23,940 nucleotides of DNA from an uncultured Eubacteriales bacterium (GCA_934481515.1 CAKSPO010000031.1:1-23940), one strand, 5' to 3'; positions 14,231-21,431 are shown, counted from the first letter of the stretch. Notes: generated by a model not told the origin, from the sequence alone. Numbers and translations are program-made.

Positions 14231-15538
14231 TCATTTCTCCAGGAGCATCAGACAGGTATGATTCGGAATGCGGAAGGTCAGATCCCGCGTCACCTCCATA
14301 AGTACTCCGTCGTGCGTTTCATCCAAAAGATATACCTCATAGGTTCCGGGTCTGCCGAAGTCCAGACGCACCGACTGTTCCGGCGCATGCTCGTCATCGC
14401 TGTAGTTGGTGAGGAGCGTCAATGTTTTTCCGTTTTCATCTAAACCGCAGAGGGTGTAGAGGTGCTCCGGTTCGCCCGCACAGCGGATTTCCTTTCTGCC
14501 ATACAGCTGACCAAACCAGTAAAACGGATAGTAGCCCTTGAGCGGGCGGTAGGTATAATAGTCAAACAAACCGTTGAATACAGAGGGACGGGCATCGTAG
14601 TACATCAGCAGATCAATGGTGGATTTCTGCGCCTCTGTCATGCAGGCAAGCGTGAACGCCGCCCCCTTCAGAGCATGAATCTGCTCCAGAGAATACACGT
14701 AGTCTTCTTCCCAGCCGCGGATATAATTCCATTCATTGAGTATATTCTCCCGGTCGGAAAACCCGAACCGATCCAGAAGCGCCTGAATGCGGTTGTTTTT
14801 TGCAATCAGCTTTTCCGGTGCGGTGCAGTAAACATGCCAGGAGAAAAAGTCCATGGGAACGTTATTTTCTTTCACGTAGGCAAGAAAATCCTCCGCCCAT
14901 GCCTCGTTTCCCGCCAGTGCGGGACCGCCGATCCGGCATTCCGGAAAGCATTTTTTCAGATGCTTTGCGGCGGTTTCATAGAAGGAAAAGAACTGTGCCT
15001 TCGTTCCTCCCCAGGTTCGTTTGTTGGAGGCGTCGTCCGCATCCAGATCCGGCTCGTTCCAGATCTCAAAGTACCGGATGTTGTAACGGAACCCGTTCGC
15101 CCAGCCCTCGTTGTAGTGCCGGATGATGTGTTCGCAAATCTGTGCCCACCTGAAAAAATCCTTCGGCGGAAGCGTATGATGCTTGCGGATCTCGTGTTCG
15201 ATCTTCTGCCCGAGCCGATAAAAGGTTTCGGTTCCGGCTTCCAGCGTGACGGCAATATATTCATCGGTGCAGGCAAAATCATAGGATGCGGGATCGTCGA
15301 CGTCTGCCCCGAAGTCCGGAAAAACGGCGGAAATGTCTACGGTAAATTCCCCGCCGTAGGTCGAACAGAACGCCGCGTCATGATTGCGTGCAAAAGGGAT
15401 TTTGGCATCCCGGTAAGCTTCCAGGTTGGTTCTCCATTGGTCGCCGGCGTACCGGACATGGCAGGGTCCGTTATTGACCGCATTCATCGGCTTGAAATCG
15501 CCGACCGGCTCGGAAAGATCAAAATGCAGGTTTTTCAT
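14231..15538 (-). CDS. GH39-like glycoside hydrolase, paralogue B
   Basis: 435 residues, same architecture as the downstream paralogue. AVNNGP is at 20-25, FARNHDAAF at 49-57, acid/base E162 in FEIWNEPD, nucleophile E269 in ILNEWNY, and a C-terminal beta domain from about 350. No export signal. The start at 15538 has AAGGAG ten bases upstream; the longer open frame upstream crosses the promoter and is rejected. It is the first gene of a leftward unit (GH39-GH39-EamA), divergent from the LacI-family gene. Differences from paralogue A in the region after the nucleophile (RGWEEDYVYS against APEEIHPFTDS) lie near the expected active-site entrance, hinting at different substrates. The exact glycosidic bond cut is unknown. 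Confidence 0.88.
   Translation of the reverse strand: MKNLHFDLSEPVGDFKPMNAVNNGPCHVRYAGDQWRTNLEAYRDAKIPFARNHDAAFCSTYGGEFTVDISAVFPDFGADVDDPASYDFACTDEYIAVTLEAGTETFYRLGQKIEHEIRKHHTLPPKDFFRWAQICEHIIRHYNEGWANGFRYNIRYFEIWNEPDLDADDASNKRTWGGTKAQFFSFYETAAKHLKKCFPECRIGGPALAGNEAWAEDFLAYVKENNVPMDFFSWHVYCTAPEKLIAKNNRIQALLDRFGFSDRENILNEWNYIRGWEEDYVYSLEQIHALKGAAFTLACMTEAQKSTIDLLMYYDARPSVFNGLFDYYTYRPLKGYYPFYWFGQLYGRKEIRCAGEPEHLYTLCGLDENGKTLTLLTNYSDDEHAPEQSVRLDFGRPGTYEVYLLDETHDGVLMEVTRDLTFRIPNHTCLMLLEK
14249..14500. repeat. near-identical direct repeat, 3' end of GH39 paralogue B
   Basis: Partner of 12897-13148, offset 1352 bases. Silent positions are as conserved as coding ones, so the identity reflects recent sequence exchange and not protein selection alone. 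Confidence 0.95.
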
Positions 15539-15580
15539 GGAAAACAGTCTCCTTGTGCGTGATTTGATTTTTGTCACCCT

Positions 15581-15599
15581 GACAGAAAAAGCATCTGTC
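15581..15599. promoter_or_regulatory. inverted repeat GACAGA-N7-TCTGTC downstream of the GH39 unit start site
   Basis: GACAGA (15581-15586) and TCTGTC (15594-15599) lie just after the predicted transcription start (about 15602) of the leftward unit, a place where repressors often bind. Confidence 0.35.
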
Positions 15600-15608
15600 T
15601 GCCTTTTT

Positions 15609-15637
15609 ATTGTAGCATGATGTCGCCGTCCGGTAAA
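15609..15637 (-). promoter_or_regulatory. promoter for the GH39-GH39-EamA unit
   Basis: Minus strand: TTTACC (complement of 15632-15637), 17 bases, TACAAT (complement of 15609-15614) preceded by TGC, an extended -10. The leader to the start codon would be about 64 bases. Confidence 0.6.
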
Positions 15638-15648
15638 GAGACTTCCGA

Positions 15649-15663
15649 CCGAAAAATTTTCGG
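15649..15663. promoter_or_regulatory. palindrome between the divergent promoters, candidate LacI-family operator
   Basis: CCGAAAAATTTTCGG is a perfect 15-base palindrome around a central A. It lies between the two opposing -35 elements (15632-15637 and 15674-15679). A related palindrome, CGAAACTTTTTCG, occurs at 16729-16741 behind the regulator gene. Confidence 0.5.
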
Positions 15664-15673
15664 AATCCGGGGC

Positions 15674-15702
15674 TTGCTTTTTCTTTCGGTTCTTTGTATA
15701 AT
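15674..15702 (+). promoter_or_regulatory. sigma-A promoter for the LacI-family gene
   Basis: TTGCTT (15674-15679), 17 bases, TATAAT (15697-15702). Transcription would start about 21 bases before the start codon, just long enough for the AAGGAGG box. Confidence 0.75.
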
Positions 15703-15729
15703 AGATACAACAAAAAGGAGGGATGGCGG

Positions 15730-16713
15730 ATGCTGACCCTGTCAAAGCTTGCAAAGCTTGCCCATGTGTCCGTTTCCACGGCTTCCAAAGCGTTTTCCAT
15801 GAGCCGGGAGGTGCATGAGGAGACGCGGGAGGAAATCTTCCGGATTGCGCGGGAGAACGGATGCTTCAAAAAATTTTTCAATGCAAAATATCCGCGGCTG
15901 GTGATTGCCATTCTCTCCCCGGAGTTTGAAAGCCGGTATTACAACGGATTTCTTCTGGAGCTGCAAAAACTGCTCTCCTCTTATCCCTGTGAAATCTGTG
16001 CTGCCACAACGGACTTTTCCGCGGAGCGGGAGCGGGCATACCTTGAGTACTTCGGAAAGTATACGGCAGTGGACGGGATCATCAACATCTCCTCCGGACC
16101 GGAATCCGCAAAGACGGAAATTCCGACGGTAACCATCGGAAGCGGCGGCATCCGGGTGTCTCTTCTGCCCGGGATGGAAGAGGCGTTTTCCTGCCTTGCC
16201 GCGCAGGGAATCCGGCACGTCGGCTTTCTCGGAGAATCCCTGACGGAAGGAAAACGGCAGGGCTTTCTGTCCTGCGTCCGGAAGTTCTCACTTCCCTTGG
16301 AGGAACGCTGGGTCTGCGTGGTGCCGGAGCGCTTTGAAGCGGGCGGCTACCGGGCAATGGAACAGCTTCTTTCCGCCCCGAAGCTTCCGCGTGCAGTACT
16401 CTGTGCCTATGATTCCATGGCAATCGGCGCCATGCGGTGCGCCAGGGATCACGGTCTGCGCATTCCGGAGGACATCGCCTTCATCGGAATGGATAATCTC
16501 CCGGAATCGCAATATCTGGATCCTCCCCTCTCTTCCGTGGACATGCACACGGATCGGATCTGTCAGGAGGCGGTTCGCGTCCTGATGGAACGGATCAACG
16601 GAGGTGATGCGGAACCCTGCACGATTCCGTCCACGTTCGTCCTGCGCGAGTCCGCAAAAATCGACCCGCAGATCCCCCCGCGAAAGGACGGGGAGGAAAG
16701 CGGGAAGAAATAA
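15730..16713 (+). CDS. LacI-family transcriptional regulator
   Basis: 327-residue sugar-responsive DNA-binding protein. The N-terminal helix-turn-helix is clear: LSKLAKLAHVSVSTASKAFS (4-23), then HEETREEIFRIARENG, the third helix and hinge region. The C-terminal periplasmic-binding-protein-like domain has AVDGIINISSG, GIRHVGFLGESL, AVLCAYDSMAIGAMR, IPEDIAFIGMDNLPESQYLDPPLSSV and TFVLRES, all LacI/GalR landmarks. The ligand is probably a sugar or glycoside from the locus. The start at 15730 has AAGGAGG eight bases upstream; an earlier in-frame ATG at 15694 overlaps the promoter. It is transcribed divergently from the GH39-GH39-EamA unit and lies before the third GH39-like gene, so local control of both is expected. 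Confidence 0.92.
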   Translation: MLTLSKLAKLAHVSVSTASKAFSMSREVHEETREEIFRIARENGCFKKFFNAKYPRLVIAILSPEFESRYYNGFLLELQKLLSSYPCEICAATTDFSAERERAYLEYFGKYTAVDGIINISSGPESAKTEIPTVTIGSGGIRVSLLPGMEEAFSCLAAQGIRHVGFLGESLTEGKRQGFLSCVRKFSLPLEERWVCVVPERFEAGGYRAMEQLLSAPKLPRAVLCAYDSMAIGAMRCARDHGLRIPEDIAFIGMDNLPESQYLDPPLSSVDMHTDRICQEAVRVLMERINGGDAEPCTIPSTFVLRESAKIDPQIPPRKDGEESGKK

Positions 16714-16728
16714 GGGCTGTCTTTTGCA

Positions 16729-16741
16729 CGAAACTTTTTCG
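16729..16741. promoter_or_regulatory. second CGAAA..TTTTCG palindrome upstream of the third GH39-like gene
   Basis: CGAAACTTTTTCG matches 11 of 13 positions of the palindrome core at 15650-15662. It lies 26 bases before the -35 of the promoter at 16768. Two sites flanking the regulator gene suggest a shared operator. Confidence 0.4.
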
Positions 16742-16767
16742 ACTTTGCGCGGAAGCGGTATTTTCCG

Positions 16768-16796
16768 TTGACAATCCGCTACCGCCGTGGTATGCT
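16768..16796 (+). promoter_or_regulatory. strong sigma-A promoter for the third GH39-like gene
   Basis: TTGACA (16768-16773), 17 bases, TATGCT (16791-16796) preceded by TGG (extended -10). It predicts a start near 16803 and thus a leader of about 170 bases. Confidence 0.8.
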
Positions 16797-16802
16797 TCTG
16801 AT

Positions 16803-16976
16803 AAAGCAGAACCGGCACCTGTTGCCGCTTTGCATACAGCGGGTAAAACGAACCCAACCGCCGCCTGCCATCTGTATCGAGCCAACGGCACGGCTCCGTA
16901 CGGAGCACTCTGTGACTTCGGGTTACGTTTTCCCGTTCTTCAAAAGAAATCACGATAAAAAGGAGCGTGACTTTTT
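16803..16976 (+). ncRNA. structured 5' leader, possible cis-regulatory RNA
   Basis: Not matched to a known riboswitch. Seen: a first hairpin with AAAGC (16803-16807)/GCTTT (16827-16831) around GGCA-CCTGT-TGCC. A long closing stem pairs 16840-16855 with 16920-16935 (CGGG, AAAACG and AACCC with GGGTT, CGTTTT and CCCG), 15 pairs with one bulge on each side. Within its 64-base loop is a perfect palindrome GCTCCGTACGGAGC (16893-16906). A small TTCTT/AAGAA hairpin follows at 16936-16948. The AAGGAG box lies downstream at about 16960-16965. No open frame with a good start sits in the leader. No T-tract terminator is evident, so any control would more likely be at translation or RNA stability. Confidence 0.45.
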
Positions 16977-18290
16977 ATGTTCATCCGCGCTGATTTTTCC
17001 GAGAAGAAAGAGCCTCTGCGTCCGGTTCACGGTGTCAATAACGGACCGCAGTCCGGTTCGTTTCTGTACGATTCCTCCAAGTGGTTCCGCGAAGCGGGCA
17101 TCCCGTATTCCCGCCTTCACGATACCGAGGGCGCGTACGGAGCCGGGGAGTTTGTGGACATTCCCTGCGTGTTCAAATGCTTTGACGCAGACCCCGAATG
17201 CCCCGCATCCTATAACTTTGAGATGACTGACCTCTACATCCGCGCCATCCGGGAAACCGGGACGAAGGTCATTTACCGTCTCGGCGTCAGCATCGAAAAC
17301 GGACCGCACAAAAAATACATCTACCCGCCGAAGGATTATCACCAGTGGGCAAGAATCTGCGAGGGCATCATCCGCCATTATACGGAGGGCTGGGCAGACG
17401 GCATGATTGACGGCGTGGAATACTTCGAAATCTGGAACGAGCCGGAATTTCTTGAACATATGTGGATGGGAACCTACGAGGAGTTTTACAGGCTTTTCAA
17501 AGATACCCTGATCTACCTCAAGAAGCGTTTCCCGAACGTTAAAATCGGAGGTCCTGCCACCGGGTATACGCAGGACAGCTTCACCCACGGATTTTTTGAA
17601 TATATGGCAGGCGGAGAACGCGCCCCCATGGACTTCTTCTCCTTCCACACTTACTTTCACAGCGTCGAGCAGATCGCAGTACGCGCCGACTACACGCGCG
17701 GACTGCTCCGGCAATACGGATATGAGGGGCTTCCCTTCTTCATCACCGAGTGGAGCTACGTCACCGACTGGGGCGACATGGAAAACGCCTACCGGATCAT
17801 TTCGGATCTCCGGGGAGCGGCGTTTGCCGGACGGGCAATGTGCGAACTGCAAAAGGCGGGATACGCCATCGCAACCTATTACGATGCCCGCTTCAATACC
17901 CCGTTCAACGGCCTTTTCAAACGAAGCAAGGGAAAATACCACCACGACAAGACCTACAAGACCGATCCGAAACCGTCGTATTTCGCGCTGAAAGCCTACG
18001 GCGACCTTTACCGGCTCGGTACGGAGACCGCATCCGAAACGGACGAAACGTCGGTTTCCGTGCTTGCGGCTTCGAACGGCACCTCAGACGGCTTACTGAT
18101 CGCCCGCTTTGATCCGGAAAACGGGAACGTGCTTACCCTGCCCCTGTCCGTCCGGAATACGCACGGAAAACATCTGACGCTTTCCACGTTTCTGCCCGAC
18201 GGGGAAACGTGGGAGACCAAGGAACTGCGCACGCCCCCAGACTCCGTTACATTGCCGGCATATGCGGTCGTTCTTCTGGAATGGAACTGA
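16977..18290 (+). CDS. GH39-like glycoside hydrolase, paralogue C
   Basis: 437-residue relative of the two leftward GH39-like proteins but more diverged. GVNNGP is at 19-24, YSRLHDTEG at 44-52, acid/base E155 in FEIWNEPE, nucleophile E258 in FITEWSY, and a C-terminal beta domain from about 345 ends in LPAYAVVLLEWN. TRLG/YRLGVSIENG and YPPKDYHQWARICEGIIRHY are shared with A and B, confirming one paralogous family. No signal peptide. The start at 16977 has AAGGAG 11 bases upstream, slightly far. It is driven by its own consensus promoter and a long structured leader, unlike A and B, so its expression may be controlled separately. The next gene, an isomerase-like protein, is 100 bases away without a clear terminator between. 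Confidence 0.88.
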   Translation: MFIRADFSEKKEPLRPVHGVNNGPQSGSFLYDSSKWFREAGIPYSRLHDTEGAYGAGEFVDIPCVFKCFDADPECPASYNFEMTDLYIRAIRETGTKVIYRLGVSIENGPHKKYIYPPKDYHQWARICEGIIRHYTEGWADGMIDGVEYFEIWNEPEFLEHMWMGTYEEFYRLFKDTLIYLKKRFPNVKIGGPATGYTQDSFTHGFFEYMAGGERAPMDFFSFHTYFHSVEQIAVRADYTRGLLRQYGYEGLPFFITEWSYVTDWGDMENAYRIISDLRGAAFAGRAMCELQKAGYAIATYYDARFNTPFNGLFKRSKGKYHHDKTYKTDPKPSYFALKAYGDLYRLGTETASETDETSVSVLAASNGTSDGLLIARFDPENGNVLTLPLSVRNTHGKHLTLSTFLPDGETWETKELRTPPDSVTLPAYAVVLLEWN

Positions 18291-18312
18291 CCCCGTAAAA
18301 CCGCGTTTTTCG

Positions 18313-18325
18313 GAATGCCGCATTC
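18313..18325. promoter_or_regulatory. short palindrome between paralogue C and the third isomerase
   Basis: GAATGC-C-GCATTC is a perfect 13-base palindrome. It has no T-tract, so it is not a terminator; it could be a processing hairpin or a protein site. Confidence 0.25.
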
Positions 18326-18390
18326 TGCTTGCTGTACGCGAAAGAAATATCGAACAAAAATAAAACCAAATCAAAAAGGAGAAGTACAAA

Positions 18391-19272
18391 ATGAAGACAT
18401 CCACACCGATTGAGGTGGCATCCTCCATGGTGGGCGAAGAACGGGCAGTGGCTCTGGTGGCAGAGGCCGGATTTGACGCATGGGATTTTTCCATGTTCCC
18501 GATGGCAAACTACGACTGGGGTGAAAAACGGATCGTCCCGAAGCACCATCCGCTCTACGACGGTGATTACCTCGCCTTTTCCAGAAAGCTGAAGCAGATC
18601 GGGCTGGATCACGGCATTGTCTGCAACCAGTCGCATGCGCCGTTCCCGTCAAAGGTTCCCGGCATGGAGCCGTATCTGAAACGGGCAATTGAGTGCACTG
18701 CGGAAGCGGGCGGAAAAATCTGCGTCATCCATCCGGACAACAACAGCGATCCGCAGAGAAATGCGGAGATGTACTTCTCCCTGCTTCCTTTCGCAAAGGC
18801 GTGCGGGGTGAAAATCGCAACGGAGAATATGTGGAACTGGGACGATGCAAAGAACGAGGCAAGCCCCGCCGCATGCAGTGATCCGTCAAGCTTCCTCGCG
18901 CATCTGGACGCGGTGAACGATCCGTTTCTCGTTGCCTGCCTTGACATCGGGCACGCCGAAATGCGCGGTCTGCATACCTCGGCGGTGGAGATGATCCACG
19001 CACTGGGACCCGACCACCTTCAGGCGCTCCACATTCACGACAACGACCGGTGGCACGACAACCACCAACTGCCCTTTACCATGCAGATTGAGTTTCCCCC
19101 GATCGTCCGTGCGCTGAAGGAAATCGGCTACCGCGGCGATTTTACCCTGGAAGCGGACAATTATCTCCATGCGTTTGACGCACAAAACCTCGGACAGGGA
19201 CTTGCGGACCTGTATGCCGCCTGCCGCCGCCTCGCCGATCTGTTTGAAAAGAGCCAAGACAATTCCCTGTAA
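18391..19272 (+). CDS. sugar isomerase/epimerase-like TIM-barrel protein, third copy
   Basis: 293 residues, xylose-isomerase-like TIM barrel. Probable metal ligands: E145 (IATENMWNW), D185 and H188 (CLDIGHAEM), H216 (LHIHDND) and E254 (FTLEADNY). Its motifs (CLDIGHAE, LHIHDND, NQSHAPFPS) place it in a different branch from the copies at 6635 and 7640, so it probably acts on another intermediate. No export signal. AAAAAGGAG precedes the start by eight bases. It is likely co-transcribed with the third GH39-like gene. Its TAA stop (19270-19272) is followed in the same frame by a remnant of an AAA+ ATPase, marking the edge of the accessory block. Confidence 0.87.
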   Translation: MKTSTPIEVASSMVGEERAVALVAEAGFDAWDFSMFPMANYDWGEKRIVPKHHPLYDGDYLAFSRKLKQIGLDHGIVCNQSHAPFPSKVPGMEPYLKRAIECTAEAGGKICVIHPDNNSDPQRNAEMYFSLLPFAKACGVKIATENMWNWDDAKNEASPAACSDPSSFLAHLDAVNDPFLVACLDIGHAEMRGLHTSAVEMIHALGPDHLQALHIHDNDRWHDNHQLPFTMQIEFPPIVRALKEIGYRGDFTLEADNYLHAFDAQNLGQGLADLYAACRRLADLFEKSQDNSL

Positions 19273-19563
19273 TTCCACCAACGCAACTGCGCGGCGCGGC
19301 AAAAGCTGTTTGAACTCAAGTTGAAAGGGGTACCGGCAGAGGAGCTGGACTATTCCCGGATGGCGGAAATGACAGACGGCTTCAGCGGAGCGGACATTGC
19401 GGGATTTTGCGAAAAGCTGAAAATGGAGGGAATCCGAAAGACCATTTCGGAGAATGGAACACACAAAATTACCATGCAGGACGTGTACGAGATTGCCGGG
19501 CGGGTGCATTCAAGCATCCGGAAAGAGGAAATCGAACAGCTCCGGAATTTTGAGAAGCAATAA
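19273..19563 (+). pseudogene. C-terminal remnant of an AAA+ ATPase
   Basis: The reading frame that continues directly after the isomerase stop codon encodes about 96 residues: RRQKLFELKLKGVP, EELDYSRMAEMTDGFSGADIAGFCEKLKMEGIRK, ITMQDVYEIAGRVHSSIRKEEIEQLRNFEKQ. This is the small helical lid domain of a Vps4/CDC48-type AAA ATPase (the FSGADI segment is diagnostic). The ATPase core with Walker A, Walker B and arginine fingers is absent, and there is no ribosome binding site or convincing start (only a TTG at 19321). It is best explained as the 3' stub of a gene lost by deletion or by insertion of the neighbouring accessory genes. A readthrough fusion with the isomerase is formally possible but unsupported. 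Confidence 0.8.
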
Positions 19564-19756
19564 AGCATTTTCCGGTATGTGAAAAGGAGCTGTTCAAAAG
19601 CCCGATGCTTCAGCACCCTTCCGAAAAACCGGAGTGCAGACCGGCTTTTCGGAAGCGGTTCCGGATGTCTTTTTCTCTTTTCCCCCGTACCTTTTGTTTT
19701 TCAATCTTTCCGGCGGCAAAAGCAAGGACTCTTCCCCGCCGGGATCAATATCAAAA
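19564..19756. other. short gene-free stretch with hairpins
   Basis: A stem-loop at 19619-19654 pairs TTCCGAAAAACCGG with CCGGCTTTTCGGAA (one mismatch, eight-base loop). A CCGGCGG/CCGCCGG pair with a wide loop lies at about 19710-19740, similar to the stem inside the dispersed repeat. No gene is seen. Confidence 0.5.
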
Positions 19757-19793
19757 GCGGTGTGAAAAACGCATTCTGCGTTTTTCACACCGC
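19757..19793 (-). terminator. intrinsic terminator of the flavoprotein gene
   Basis: GCGGTGTGAAAAACGCA (19757-19773), loop TTC, perfect 17-base complement at 19777-19793. In the minus direction it is followed by TTTTGATATT; it sits 6 bases after the flavoprotein stop. Confidence 0.8.
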
Positions 19794-19799
19794 ACCGTT

Positions 19800-21299
19800 T
19801 TATCCGACCCTTCGCGGAGAGGCAGAAAGCCCTCCCGCGGGATTTTCCGCGGGGAGCAGAGATCCCTCCTCCCACAGATCCTCTGCCGCCCGCTTCCCTG
19901 CCAGAGCAGCCGAAGGCAGTCCGCCGGGAGAGGTCAGCCACTGGGTGGCAAGCACCAGATTCCGGACATGCGGCGTATGCCGGGGGAGTTTTGACAACGG
20001 CGTGCGCGGTGTCATGGCAAAGGAAAGATAGGCGCCGCCGGGATTGCCGAAATACCCTTCATAGGTGGCAGGTGTCCAGACGTCCAGCAACCGCAGGCTC
20101 TGCGAAAGTTCAGGAATTTGCGCCGCGATTACCGCCCGCATCTGCTCTCCCACGAGTGCCTTCCGTTCCCGGTAAGCGGACGGATTTTTTGCAAGAGCAA
20201 TCCACTCCGCGCTTTCCTCCGCCGTCTGAAAGACCAGTGTCTGCAACACAACCTTTCCGGGGGGCGCAAAGGTCGGCTCTGCGGAAAATTCCCGCACCGG
20301 AAGTCTGCCGCCGCTCCGGGAAGAAAAATACGGAGCGGAAATGATGCGGGTACCGAAGGGACGAAGCGCCTGACGGTCACAGGAGAAGGCGGCGTGAATG
20401 CTGGAAAAGCCCGGAATTTCCGGACGGTTCAACCGCTCCTTCATCGCCTGCGGCATCCACTCCGCCGGAAGAAGCCTTCCGAAGGTGACCTGCGGGTCGC
20501 AGGCGGCAATCAGCTCGTCGGCGGGAAAGAACGTCCCGTCCTCCGTCAGAATGCCCGTGGCAACTCCGTTCCGGACCACAATCCGCCGGACGGCACAGCC
20601 CGTATGGAATATGCATCCGTTTTGCAGACAGACCTGCCGCATCCGCTCTGCCGCCGCAGGAGAACCACCCGCCGGAACGGAGCCGTTCCCGGATGCAAAT
20701 GCCGCATACGCCGCAATCAGCGCCACTGCGGAAAACTCCCCGCCGATATAATCCGTCATCAGAAGCCGCAGCAGCGGATGCCGGAACCGGTCGGCAAGCG
20801 AATAGAGATCGGTTCTGCGGTAAAAGAGCAGATCCGGAAGATGCGGCAAAAGCTTTGCCTTTTCCGGAATCCGTCCCCCCGTCATCCAGGGAATCACGGC
20901 AAGCACGGTATCAATAAACCGGTCAATCTCCCGGTGATCCGCCGGGGAAAGCTCCCACATCCGCCGCCGCGTCCTCTCCGGGGAAGCATCCAGCGCAAGG
21001 CGCTTTCCCTCCCACTCGCTTTCATAAAAAACAGGTGCGCGGTGCAGAGGAACCGTATCCGAAAGCATTCCGGTCTTTTGCCACATTCCGTAAAGCGGAC
21101 TGCCGGGATGAGACCCCGTCAGCCAGTGGATGCAGTTGTCGATGGTGTAGCCGTCCCGCCGCCAGCCGGTCAGATTTCCGCCCGGGCGGTCGTGCTTTTC
21201 AAAAATTTCGCAGGAAAACCCCGCTTCTGCCGCATAGATTGCTGCGGTCATGCCGGCAACCCCGCCGCCAATGACAATCACCTTTTTTCTCTCTCCCAT
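19800..21299 (-). CDS. phytoene desaturase-like FAD-dependent oxidoreductase
   Basis: 499-residue flavoprotein of the CrtI/carotenoid isomerase/retinol saturase superfamily. The FAD-binding Rossmann motif is at the N-terminus: VIVIGGGVAGMTAAIYAAEAGFSCEIFEKHDRPGGNLTGW, with the glycines at 11-16 and the ribose-binding E34. The C-terminal FAD motif appears as NLVLATQWLTSPGGLPSAALAGKRAAEDL. The frame continues upstream across hisS, but that portion is antisense; the start at 21299 gives the canonical N-terminus (MGERKKVIVIGGG). The box before it (GGGGGT) is poor, and no clear promoter was found. No carotenoid synthase (crtB, crtE) is nearby, so a role in carotenoid synthesis is doubtful; such lone members are common in gut Clostridia with unknown lipid or isoprenoid-like substrates. 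It is divergent from hisS. Confidence 0.82.
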   Translation of the reverse strand: MGERKKVIVIGGGVAGMTAAIYAAEAGFSCEIFEKHDRPGGNLTGWRRDGYTIDNCIHWLTGSHPGSPLYGMWQKTGMLSDTVPLHRAPVFYESEWEGKRLALDASPERTRRRMWELSPADHREIDRFIDTVLAVIPWMTGGRIPEKAKLLPHLPDLLFYRRTDLYSLADRFRHPLLRLLMTDYIGGEFSAVALIAAYAAFASGNGSVPAGGSPAAAERMRQVCLQNGCIFHTGCAVRRIVVRNGVATGILTEDGTFFPADELIAACDPQVTFGRLLPAEWMPQAMKERLNRPEIPGFSSIHAAFSCDRQALRPFGTRIISAPYFSSRSGGRLPVREFSAEPTFAPPGKVVLQTLVFQTAEESAEWIALAKNPSAYRERKALVGEQMRAVIAAQIPELSQSLRLLDVWTPATYEGYFGNPGGAYLSFAMTPRTPLSKLPRHTPHVRNLVLATQWLTSPGGLPSAALAGKRAAEDLWEEGSLLPAENPAGGLSASPRRVG

Positions 21300-21402
21300 A
21301 GCGTACCCCCAAAAACAGAATGATCCACCTCTATTCTTTCCGGAAAAACGCGGAGATAATCGCCAGGGAAGAAAAAGCCGTGTCCGAAAAGCAAAAAACG
21401 GC

Positions 21403-21431
21403 TTGCAAAAAGCATATCCGTATGATACAAT
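21403..21431 (+). promoter_or_regulatory. sigma-A promoter for hisS-thiN
   Basis: TTGCAA (21403-21408), 17 bases, TACAAT (21426-21431) preceded by TGA (extended -10). The leader is about 57 bases, too short for a T-box. Confidence 0.7.

Noticed and set aside
13110..15562. Plus-strand open frames of 366 and 383 residues
   Set aside because: Antisense to the two GH39-like genes; their mutual similarity only mirrors that of the real genes.
16768..17226. 152-residue frame across the leader of GH39 C
   Set aside because: Overlaps the promoter and GH39 C in another frame, basic composition, no ribosome binding site; the leader is better read as RNA structure.
19321..19563. Intact small gene starting at TTG 19321
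   Set aside because: No ribosome binding site, and homology to the AAA+ lid domain extends upstream of the TTG, so it is a truncated remnant.
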